64,000 bases of DNA, taken from NCBI GenBank assembly GCA_049487715.1, contig CP150554.1, positions 372,001 to 436,000 of the forward strand. Reading direction: 5' to 3'. How positions within the stretch are numbered: position 1 is the stretch's first letter; every line of letters starts with the position of its first letter. The notes beneath the pieces were generated by a model, which saw only the letters and a list, made by a program, of their open reading frames with translations, made no database searches and was not told the DNA's origin. Both the position numbers and the translations under genes were made by a program. Origin of the DNA: Pycnococcus provasolii. Taxonomy: Eukaryota; Chlorophyta; Pseudoscourfieldiophyceae; Pseudoscourfieldiales. Shown here one piece after another: positions 10,804 through 20,782 of the stretch.

Positions 10804-10948
10804 AGATCCAGATGACTCAACAGACGCACGCGTTCTCTCTTCTTGTTGGTTTACTTCTCTCTTTTCCGCAAGCCATGTACCTCGTAAACAAAACTCAAAA
10901 CTCAACGTCAAGAGCAACCCTCCTCGACTGATGGGTGACCCTGTACCC

Positions 10949-13894
10949 TTACGCCAATGACGATACCCTGAGCGTCGTAGGCAATACGCTCCGACGTCGC
11001 AACACCGGCATTTCGCCCTCAATTGCGTATGGGTCGACGTCAGCCCCGCCGTGCTGCTCGTCAATGACGCTGTCGTCGTCAACAACGTTGTCAAACGCTG
11101 TGGTATAGCTGCCGCTGCTATCTTTTCTGATCGCGATGCGAGAAGGTCCGGTGATATCGAGCAGTGAGTCGTCAATAGACTGGCGCGTGAAGATATCAGG
11201 ATGAGGATATCCACCACCACTGCTGCCGCCACTGTCCTTCCTGTTAACGGCGTCGTCGTCCGCCTCCTCTGGTCGAGCCGTCACTTCGTCGCCAACGCGC
11301 GATGCTGCAGCGTCCTCCGCACAAGCCATCACGGCGTCACGCACTCGAACGAACAGGGAGTACGTCCCATCTGGCAGTGCGTCGATAACTCCTCCGCGTG
11401 CTAGCTGCGTGACAACGCGTTGGCTCGGATTTGCTAGGCACAGCTTGACGCCACGCTTCTTGAAATTTTCGGTCGTCTCGAGAAGTGCCTGCAGGCCAGT
11501 GGAGTCGACGTGGCTGATTGGTGACATGTCAAGGATGACGTACTTGAGCGGAGGTGAGCATGTTTCGCAATCTCGATGATTGGTTGCGCGATCTCCACTG
11601 CCGCAGCATCTGCTGCTGCGACATCTACCACCACCACCACCACTGCAAGGCAAGCAAGTGCGTCGTGCGCAGGCGACGGTTTCCTTTCCCGACTCAGCGT
11701 CAGTGGCGTGCTTGTTGCCGCTAGAAGATGTTGACGCTGCTTCCTCTGATTTTGTTGGCAATCTCCGTCCCGACTCGAGGTCCTCCTCCTCCTCCTCCTC
11801 GCCATTTTCCATCGCCGCTTCCACCACGTCGGCGGGCGACGACGTCCCCGTAGCTACCATCCACTTGTCAAATTCCACCTCGTTCTCCTTCGCCTGCCTC
11901 TCGTACTTCGCGAGCTTGTTCTGGAAGTACTGCGCATTGGCAAAGTAGAGAGGAGCGTCGAAGCGAACCACCACCATGCCCCTCAATCCTAGAGCATTGG
12001 GGTACTGCTTCACGCTGCGATACACCTCAGTGTGAGGCAAGCGGCCAAGGCGTGCCGTGTGCGGGTACGTCGACTCGTACAGCACGATGAGCAGGCTGAT
12101 CCCAACGGCGATGCCAAGTCCGATCTCCACGCCTGCGAACAGAACGCCAAGGAAGCTTATCATCCATACCATAAAGTCGAGCAAGTTGGTACGCGCGAGG
12201 AAGATCGCCTCGGGGTAGTCGACGAGTCCCGTCACGCCTGAGATGACCACGGCACCAAGTGCGCTTTTCGGTAGGTAAGTGAAAGCTGACGTGATGAAGA
12301 GCAGCACGAGCAAAACAATCAAGCTCGTTAGGATTCCCGCGAGATTCGTCTTGGCGCCAGTCTCATTGTTCACCGCACTGCGAGAGAAGCTGCCCGTCGT
12401 CGGGTACGCGCCAAATGCCCCACCCAACACGTTCGCAACGCCCAGGCCGATGAGCTCCTGGTTGCTGTCGATCGTATATTCGTTCTTGCGCGCGAGAGCG
12501 AGCGCGATGGCGATCGACTCCATGAATCCAACGATGGTGATGCTGAGGACGGTTGGCATGATCCTCGTGTCTATGGGTAACCATTCTCGCGCTGTAAGCG
12601 GTGGCACGCCAGATTTCACCTCGCCCACGATGTCGATGCCGTACTTGTCTAATCGAGCGAGCCACGTGACGAGAATTCCGATGACGACGACGGTCAGCGG
12701 GCCGAGTGCACGTATGATGCTGAGCCTCTTGTACTTCTTTCCAATGTACTTCATCACAAGGATGATGGTAAGAAACCCTGCGCCCATGATGAACACTCGG
12801 TAGTCGAATTGCTTGATGTTCGCAAAGGTGTAATACAGCAGCTCGTAGATGTGCTCAGACCGCTCGATGTGGTAGCCAAGCATGTACTTCACCTGACTGA
12901 ATCCGATGATGATGGCGGCGCCCGACGTGAAGCCGCTGATGACAGGATGGCTGAGGAAGTTCGTGACAAAGCCAAGGCGCAGAATTCCGAGGCCGAGGTA
13001 CATGATACCAACGATAAAGCTTACCTGCATTGCTAGCATGATGTAGAGAGGATTGTACACCGTCGTTTCCGATCCGTTGGGTGCCACCTCGAATGTCGCA
13101 TATGGCGTGATCTTTTGCAGTCCGTTGTTCAGCACCAAAGAAATGAGCGCGACCGGTCCAACGGAGAGCTGCCTCGACGTACCGAAGATGCCATAAGCCA
13201 AAAGAGGCACGAAGGCTGCGTACAGACCGTACGTTTGAGGCAGACCTGCGATGTCAGCGTACGAGAGGCTTTGTGGGACGATCATGCACGCGACCGTGAC
13301 ACCTGCGATGATGTCCATGATGAGGTCTGAACGGTAGTTGTACGTGCTCATCCATCCAACGCACGGAAAGATCTTCTTGAGGACTTTGAACGGAGTAAGC
13401 GATTGGCAGTGCGTGCGGTACATCCGTCGTCGATGTCGGCGCACTGCTTGTAGAAACTCCTCCTTGGTGAGCAGCCCGGTGCGATTGCCGTTGTTGTTGT
13501 TTGGCGGTTCTTGTCCGTCATCACCACCACCATCACGACGATCCTTCTGCTCTTCGTCGTTTGCGTCATCATCGTCCCACTTCACGCCCACGTCTGCTGT
13601 TGTGGTTTCCGCACCATCATTGTCGTCGTTGCCGTCGTTATCCTTCTTCGAATCCCACCTGTAGAGCAGTGAGGCAGAGGCTGGTAGCGGTCGGGATGGC
13701 GATGGCACGAAATGCATCGAGGATGATCCACTCATCATTCCTCCATTGCTCGTGTAATCGCGAGATCGACGACCGCCGCCGCTGCCGCGAGAGTTCGGGG
13801 TGTTCCCGTTGTTGTTGTTGGAGGCAGGAGGAGGAGCGTCTGCATTCGTCTCAGAACGGAAACGGGGCGGTGTGGACGGCGGCGAGTCCGCCAT
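10949..13894 (-). CDS. SulP/SLC26-type sulfate permease with STAS domain
   Basis: Membrane anion (probably sulfate) transporter, 981 residues. A disordered, acidic N-terminus of about 170 residues is followed by the transporter core. It has the signature IMDIIAGVTVACMIVPQSLS, then QTYGLYAAFVPLLAYGIFG and TSRQLSVGPVALISLV, and about ten or more membrane segments to residue ~640. The STAS domain follows (ALGLRGMVVVRFDAPLYFAN ... VILDMSPISHVDSTGLQALL). A roughly 120-residue low-complexity insert splits the STAS domain between its first strands; it holds an acidic run and a Cys-rich block (CARRTCLPC, CRSSRCC). The C-terminal tail is acidic. The ATG at 13894 is the first in frame. Confidence 0.93.
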   Translation of the reverse strand: MADSPPSTPPRFRSETNADAPPPASNNNNGNTPNSRGSGGGRRSRDYTSNGGMMSGSSSMHFVPSPSRPLPASASLLYRWDSKKDNDGNDDNDGAETTTADVGVKWDDDDANDEEQKDRRDGGGDDGQEPPNNNNGNRTGLLTKEEFLQAVRRHRRRMYRTHCQSLTPFKVLKKIFPCVGWMSTYNYRSDLIMDIIAGVTVACMIVPQSLSYADIAGLPQTYGLYAAFVPLLAYGIFGTSRQLSVGPVALISLVLNNGLQKITPYATFEVAPNGSETTVYNPLYIMLAMQVSFIVGIMYLGLGILRLGFVTNFLSHPVISGFTSGAAIIIGFSQVKYMLGYHIERSEHIYELLYYTFANIKQFDYRVFIMGAGFLTIILVMKYIGKKYKRLSIIRALGPLTVVVIGILVTWLARLDKYGIDIVGEVKSGVPPLTAREWLPIDTRIMPTVLSITIVGFMESIAIALALARKNEYTIDSNQELIGLGVANVLGGAFGAYPTTGSFSRSAVNNETGAKTNLAGILTSLIVLLVLLFITSAFTYLPKSALGAVVISGVTGLVDYPEAIFLARTNLLDFMVWMISFLGVLFAGVEIGLGIAVGISLLIVLYESTYPHTARLGRLPHTEVYRSVKQYPNALGLRGMVVVRFDAPLYFANAQYFQNKLAKYERQAKENEVEFDKWMVATGTSSPADVVEAAMENGEEEEEEDLESGRRLPTKSEEAASTSSSGNKHATDAESGKETVACARRTCLPCSGGGGGRCRSSRCCGSGDRATNHRDCETCSPPLKYVILDMSPISHVDSTGLQALLETTENFKKRGVKLCLANPSQRVVTQLARGGVIDALPDGTYSLFVRVRDAVMACAEDAAASRVGDEVTARPEEADDDAVNRKDSGGSSGGGYPHPDIFTRQSIDDSLLDITGPSRIAIRKDSSGSYTTAFDNVVDDDSVIDEQHGGADVDPYAIEGEMPVLRRRSVLPTTLRVSSLA

Positions 13895-14128
13895 GGTTTT
13901 TCTAGGACGTTACTGAAGTTTGAGCGGTTCGCGAAGAATCGGTTGCGTCAATAGGGGTTGGGAATGGGAATCGAATTCGGGGATTGGGAGGGGGGGGAGA
14001 GAAAGACCAGAGAAAGCAGAAGCTACCGTACCTTCGTCTTAGAAAACATGTATGGCGTCTTCCTTTTCCTTGAACAAAATACCACTACCACTAAGTTACT
14101 GTGTACACCGTCTTCTGACAAAACACCC

Positions 14129-15169
14129 TCATCGCCACCCCAAGCCTCGCCCCTTCGCTGAAGTCCTTGAGCGCATCGCGCTTGCGAACGCGTGCTCCGT
14201 CGCGCCGTGCTGCTGAGGAGGCTGCGACATGCTCTGGTCGTCGTCGGGACTTGGACGCCACGCGGGACGCAGGGCCGCTTCCAGAGACGACGGGTCGGGA
14301 AGAGCACGCCGCGAGTCGTCGCCAAAGACAGCCTCGCGGATCGAGGGTGCCGCCGCGAGAGGCCGGTACGCGTCGCGCACCTCGCGACCCTGTGCGCGCC
14401 GCTCAGCCTCCGTTTCGACGACGAGCTCGTGGTCCTCCCAGCTCGACTCGCAGACGACGCAACGGAAGGCGGAGACGAAACAGCGACAGCCGCACGGTCG
14501 GCCTTCGCTCTCAGCCAGAGCCTTGGGATTCGGGTTAGGGTTAGGGTGGCCGTGGTTCTCGATGCGGCGTCTCGGCGCGGCAGCCTTCACGGGCGGCGCG
14601 ACACGGCCTCGGCACCGACCACCTTGCACAGCGGTGTGCATGTTATGTCCGTGTCCGCACTGGCACTTGGCACGCCAGTGGTGAACGTTGAACCCTTTCC
14701 GTCGAGGCAGCCACCACTCACCCACTTCCTCCGGTCTGCTCGGCATGTACAAAAATCGCGTGCACGAGTCTGATTGCGAGCATCGTCCGAGTCCGTCCCC
14801 CGCGTGCTCCTCGAATGTGTAGCCGCAGAAGCACCTTGCACTCGGCCCGACACGGCAGCAGTCCTGTCCATCCTTAAGGCTTCGCCACGTCACGTACCTT
14901 CCCGTTTGCGCGGCGATCACCGCCGCCTCGTCTTCGTGCGTGAGCATGGCTGCGGCCCCCGGCGCGGGTCCGAACGTGCGCACAGCGCGTTCGATGGAGG
15001 CGAGCGCTTTTGTTTGCGTGGGCGTGAGCGGCGTACCTGCAGGTAAGTGCAAGGACGGCGCAAGGTCCTCTCCCTGGGAACCCCGTTGTGCCAAGTTGAG
15101 GTTACGCAGCGCAGGATTCGTCGATAACGCATACCGGGAGGCTATGGGCGTGTCGTCATTGTTGTTCAT
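14129..15169 (-). CDS. FAM221-like Cys/His-rich protein
   Basis: 346 residues. The central Cys/His-rich part has CFCGYTFEEHAG, then EVGEWWLPRRKGFNVHHW, AKCQCGHGHNMH, and CGCRCFVSAFRCVVCESSWE with a following H. This spacing matches the FAM221A/B family, whose biochemical role is unknown; a metal-binding role is inferred. ATG 15169 (MNNNDDTPIAS) is chosen. The frame is open upstream through a tandem repeat, but without a credible start. A telomere-like CCCTAACCCTAACCC in the coding strand (14532-14546) is read as HPNPNPNPK between two Cys-rich blocks. The C-terminus is disordered. Confidence 0.7.
   Translation of the reverse strand: MNNNDDTPIASRYALSTNPALRNLNLAQRGSQGEDLAPSLHLPAGTPLTPTQTKALASIERAVRTFGPAPGAAAMLTHEDEAAVIAAQTGRYVTWRSLKDGQDCCRVGPSARCFCGYTFEEHAGDGLGRCSQSDSCTRFLYMPSRPEEVGEWWLPRRKGFNVHHWRAKCQCGHGHNMHTAVQGGRCRGRVAPPVKAAAPRRRIENHGHPNPNPNPKALAESEGRPCGCRCFVSAFRCVVCESSWEDHELVVETEAERRAQGREVRDAYRPLAAAPSIREAVFGDDSRRALPDPSSLEAALRPAWRPSPDDDQSMSQPPQQHGATEHAFASAMRSRTSAKGRGLGWR
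14532..14546 (+). repeat. Telomere-like repeat inside the FAM221-like coding region
   Basis: GGGTTAGGGTTAGGG on the + strand. On the coding (-) strand it encodes Pro-Asn repeats. It is the only such array in the window lying in a translated region. Confidence 0.85.
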
Positions 15170-15604
15170 GATGAAACTAATGACAATGGAGTGCAAGGAG
15201 ACGCTGAAGCCAGGTGGCAGGCAGGCAACAAGAGGAGGAGGAGGAGGGGGGAAGACTCCCCTCTGCCCATCCCACCGGCCGCTTTTGCGTGGTTCTTCTT
15301 GCAAGAGTGTTTCTTGCAAGAGTGTTTCTTGCAAGAGTGTTTCTTGCAGGGGCCAACCCTTCGCGTTCGGGTCCCACGTGTTGCTTGACCACCTTAATCA
15401 ACGCATTTGATGAATGCAACAACAAAGGGCCGGTAAAATACTGGTGTGCAAGGGCAGCAAGGGCAGCAAGGCCGCTATGAGTAGGCAGCATGTGCAAGGG
15501 GGACATTGTAAATTTTATTTTTTTCTCAAAGGGCGGAGGTTTTGGTACACCTGTTTGGTACCCGGGTAACTTTACCCTACCCGGTAGGGTTAGCACGATT
15601 CGGG
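15170..15604. other. Upstream region of the FAM221-like gene
   Basis: No gene is supported here. It holds the CTTGCAAGAGTGTTT tandem repeat (annotated separately), a GGCAGCAAG dinucleotide-like repeat at 15450-15467, and telomere-like fragments TACCCTACCCGGTAGGGTTAG and CGGGTTAGG at 15573-15608. Confidence 0.6.
15296..15348 (+). repeat. 16-bp tandem repeat, three copies plus a partial
   Basis: The unit TTCTTGCAAGAGTGTT is repeated three times and followed by TTCTTGCAGGGG. Each unit carries the small palindrome CTTGCAAG. It lies upstream of the FAM221-like ATG, probably in its 5' flank. Confidence 0.85.
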
Positions 15605-16065
15605 TTAGGAGGGGAAGTCAAGTGCCATGTCATCGGCGCGCGGTATGATCAGCCAGTCGAAGAAAAAGCGGCCTGCGAAAGTAGGTGGCGTGTCACGGCT
15701 GATGTAGTGCTGCGCCATGGCGACGAAATTCTGTTCGATTCAGTTGCCAGTCGCTGGTGTCTCGGTGACGAGACAATCGATCGGCTTGAGCTCCCGCAAC
15801 GTCTGTAGGAAGAGCTGGAAGACGATGCGAATTCGGCCCGCGCGTAAGCGTAGCGGGAATCAAATAGAGACGTTGTTCGTCGAGATCAGCCTCCGTGGGA
15901 GGCTCAAGAAAACGACGACGCTCCGTCTGCGGTTGAACCCTAGCTGCGGGTCTTCCCTGCTGTAGCTGCAAATTCTGCTGCACTAGCAGGTTGTTCTGCT
16001 CGCGGAGCAACTAACTGGATTTGCTCTGCGAGTCCAAGTAGGTCGGCGCCTCCAGGTGCCGCCAT
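15605..16065 (-). pseudogene. Decayed coding relic of unknown origin
   Basis: Protein-like peptides follow one another on the minus strand but in different frames. From ATG 16065 there is MAAPGGADLLGLAEQIQLV; then in another frame LREQNNLLVQQNLQLQQ and RRRFLEPPTEADLDEQRLYL; then, after a further shift, IRIVFQLFLQTLRELKPID. An in-frame TGA follows, then RDTPPTFAGRFFFDWLII, ending at the stop at 15605. At least two frame changes and one stop interrupt it. The first part looks like a short coiled coil. I cannot name the family; an old retroelement or DNA-virus gene, or a dead host gene, are all possible. A set of small introns is an alternative I find less likely. Confidence 0.4.
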
Positions 16066-16248
16066 GAAAATGTGGACACAGTCCTACAGTGACCTCTGCG
16101 CGTAACTCCGACGCGCGAGTGCTTGATGTCGACGCAAGGTGCGGCGACAAAAGCACAGGATGCCACGCCCAGTTGCGTGACATGAGAAGGGAGCCCGCCC
16201 GCCCGCCCGAAGGAAGGAAGGGAAGAACCCAACCCTGCTAACGCCTGA

Positions 16249-16283
16249 TTAGGGTTAGGGTTAGGGTTACGGTTAGGGTTAGG
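16249..16283 (+). repeat. Interstitial telomeric repeat upstream of the FGH-ADH fusion gene
   Basis: TTAGGG repeated three times, one TTACGG, then TTAGGGTTAGG. It lies about 104 bases before the ATG at 16387, G-rich on the sense strand of that gene. Bases 16066-16248 hold nothing recognised. Confidence 0.95.
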
Positions 16284-16314
16284 CCTCATCTTCCGTATCC
16301 GAGTCACCGAGTGA

Positions 16315-18690
<2,376 letters not shown>

Positions 18691-18755
18691 ACGTAAAGAA
18701 GTACAAAGATGAACAAATAGTAAAGAAAAACAAGCAGGGATTTACACTAACCCCA

Positions 18756-20330
18756 CTAGCTAAAAGATGGATGCCGCGATGGCGATGGTATGATCGACGA
18801 ATTGCGCTCCATCGTTCTGTGCACGACGTCGATGGACTCGTCGAGCGCGCTCAAGCTTGCGCTGATGGTGTTGCCAACCAAGATAGCTAATCCAAGGCCT
18901 CCGAAGATGAACAAATACCAGCAGACCATGCTCGCCGTGTTGCCGTCTGTGGGCGTGAGGTCGCCGAGACCCACCGTCGACATTGTAATCACGCAGAAAT
19001 ATATTGCGTCAAGGTAACTCCACAATGGCTCGATGAGGTAGAACACTGCGCTGAAGACGAAGATCCACACCACAAATAGGACGACGACCCACAAGGTGTG
19101 ATGCTTTGCCTCATCATGTTGTCTTAGAAAATCTCGTCGTTCCATGAGCGCCTTAAGAACGAGCGGCGCTTCCGAAGTATCGACACGACCGTCGTGATTG
19201 ACGTCGCACATTTTGAATACCATACGAGCTTCAGCATGAACGACGGGAGTCACCGTTTCACCGAGCGACTCCATGGCGTGACACCAAAGCTCTTCCGTTT
19301 GCTTAATGCTGAGAGAATTGTCTCCATCCCCAAATCTCTCGAGTTGATTTTCCCACCACTGCTCGAGGATGTCTCGATGACTCTCGAGCGTGCGGCGCCG
19401 CGCTCGATTTGTCCACGAGATGATTGGCAGATCTACGAGTGTTCCACTCAGCTGGCTCAGAGCGAATGCAAATACTCCAACGGCAGGGATCGTGATGACA
19501 GCGATTACGATTCGACTCACATTTGTGAGCGGCACATAGTGCCCATATCCTATGGTTGTGAGGACTGTGGTTGCGAAGAAGAGACTGCCCATAAAATCCC
19601 AGTTCCGCGCGATAGCCTCCTCTGCGGCGATTGCAGCTGCTTTCCTTTCTTCAAGGTCTCTTTTGATTCTTGTGTAAAGTTCTGCAAAAACCGTTGATGC
19701 GGTGTCGTTTTTTGCTCTCCACCTCAGCAAATCGCAGTTGGGACACGCCAACTCATTCGATAAGCACGTTTCATTGAACTCCGCTGATTTTCCGATTCGA
19801 CACGCCTCCACCTGCGTCAAGGTGGGCAGGAGCAGTGGACATATGATCCTAGTACTACCGTCGTTTGTGATGACGGGATACTCTACTGATGTGCCGTTGC
19901 TTTTATGCCTTTGCAGAAGCCTCTTTGTTGTCTGATTATTATTATTATTATCGTCGCATCTCGGCGAGGGCGTGATGTACATTCCAAGCATGCGCGCTAG
20001 CACGAACTGCTCCTCCTCCACTTGTATTTCATTCACAGCCTTGCGAGCCTCAATCCTCCTCTGTTCATGGTCGTCTTCAGCTTCGTGAAATATTCCAGCA
20101 AGCACGAGAGCGAGCGAGATGAGAATGGCGACTGAGACGAGGCATCGACGCGCCGCACGCCGACGCTTCAACAAAACCGCCCATGATGTGGAGGTAGATG
20201 CACTGCTGCTACTATCCTCGGCAGCACGCGCGGACGACGCGCGCGAGGGCGCGACGACGCATCGCGCGCTGCTGGAGCTCGCGATGCCCTGCTGTGGCAC
20301 GGCGTCGTCGAAGGTAAACTTGGACGACAT
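18756..20330 (-). CDS. Two-pore K+ channel (TPK) with EF-hand
   Basis: 524 residues with two pore loops, each between two membrane segments. Pore 1 is TTIGYGHYVP near residue 260. Pore 2 is STVGLGDLTP near residue 455, so the second filter has GLG, not the usual GYG. Between them lies one clear EF-hand loop, DVNHDGRVDTSE, and a weaker one (FGDGDNSLS). This suggests Ca2+ control, as in plant TPKs, although those carry their EF-hands after the second pore. An N-terminal membrane segment (CLVSVAILISLALVLAGI) and a large loop with paired Cys precede pore 1. The position of the EF-hand also allows comparison with other protist channels. ATG 20330 is the first in frame. Converges on FGH-ADH with a 65-base gap. 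Confidence 0.85.
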   Translation of the reverse strand: MSSKFTFDDAVPQQGIASSSSARCVVAPSRASSARAAEDSSSSASTSTSWAVLLKRRRAARRCLVSVAILISLALVLAGIFHEAEDDHEQRRIEARKAVNEIQVEEEQFVLARMLGMYITPSPRCDDNNNNNQTTKRLLQRHKSNGTSVEYPVITNDGSTRIICPLLLPTLTQVEACRIGKSAEFNETCLSNELACPNCDLLRWRAKNDTASTVFAELYTRIKRDLEERKAAAIAAEEAIARNWDFMGSLFFATTVLTTIGYGHYVPLTNVSRIVIAVITIPAVGVFAFALSQLSGTLVDLPIISWTNRARRRTLESHRDILEQWWENQLERFGDGDNSLSIKQTEELWCHAMESLGETVTPVVHAEARMVFKMCDVNHDGRVDTSEAPLVLKALMERRDFLRQHDEAKHHTLWVVVLFVVWIFVFSAVFYLIEPLWSYLDAIYFCVITMSTVGLGDLTPTDGNTASMVCWYLFIFGGLGLAILVGNTISASLSALDESIDVVHRTMERNSSIIPSPSRHPSFS

Positions 20331-20782
20331 GGATTCATCTATGACTAGTCCTTATCTGTGTGTGACAAATCAGGTTCTCTAACCCTAACCCTAACGCATT
20401 TTTCCTCCCCCCGAACTCCTCGTTCCCCCTCCCCCTCGGCGAAGCCTGCAAAGCAGGCCGGCGTTCCTCTTTTTTCAGACTCAGACTCGCATGTCGCCTC
20501 CACCGGCACCTCCAAGCTACCCGTGTACCCGTGTCCACCTGTCAGCCTCGTGCGTGCGTACGGAGGATGTGACGACTCTCAAGTCATCTCGCTCCTTGAT
20601 GCTGTGATGCTCTTGAGTGCACCAACGCTCCAACTAACCTTAGTAGGAGTTGGTGGTAACGGTGCAGTTGGAGCGGGAGCTGCTGCGGTGGTGGTGGTGC
20701 GGCGTCAACATCAACGTCAACGTCAACAAAGTCAAAAGCTGGGTCAAAAGCTGGGTCAAAAGCTTTGCGTCTCTCGCAAATC
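20331..20782. other. Divergent promoter region TPK/TERT
   Basis: Contains the telomere-like repeat, a hexamer series around 20705-20732 (variants of CAACGT) and a 13-bp tandem GGTCAAAAGCTGG at about 20740-20766, just before the TERT ATG. An unrelated open frame (20358-20786) has no recognisable product; I leave it out. Confidence 0.6.
20379..20396 (-). repeat. Interstitial telomeric repeat between TPK and TERT
   Basis: CTAACCCTAACCCTAACG on the + strand. It sits in the divergent promoter region shared by the channel gene and the telomerase reverse transcriptase gene, 48 bases from the TPK ATG. Confidence 0.9.
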
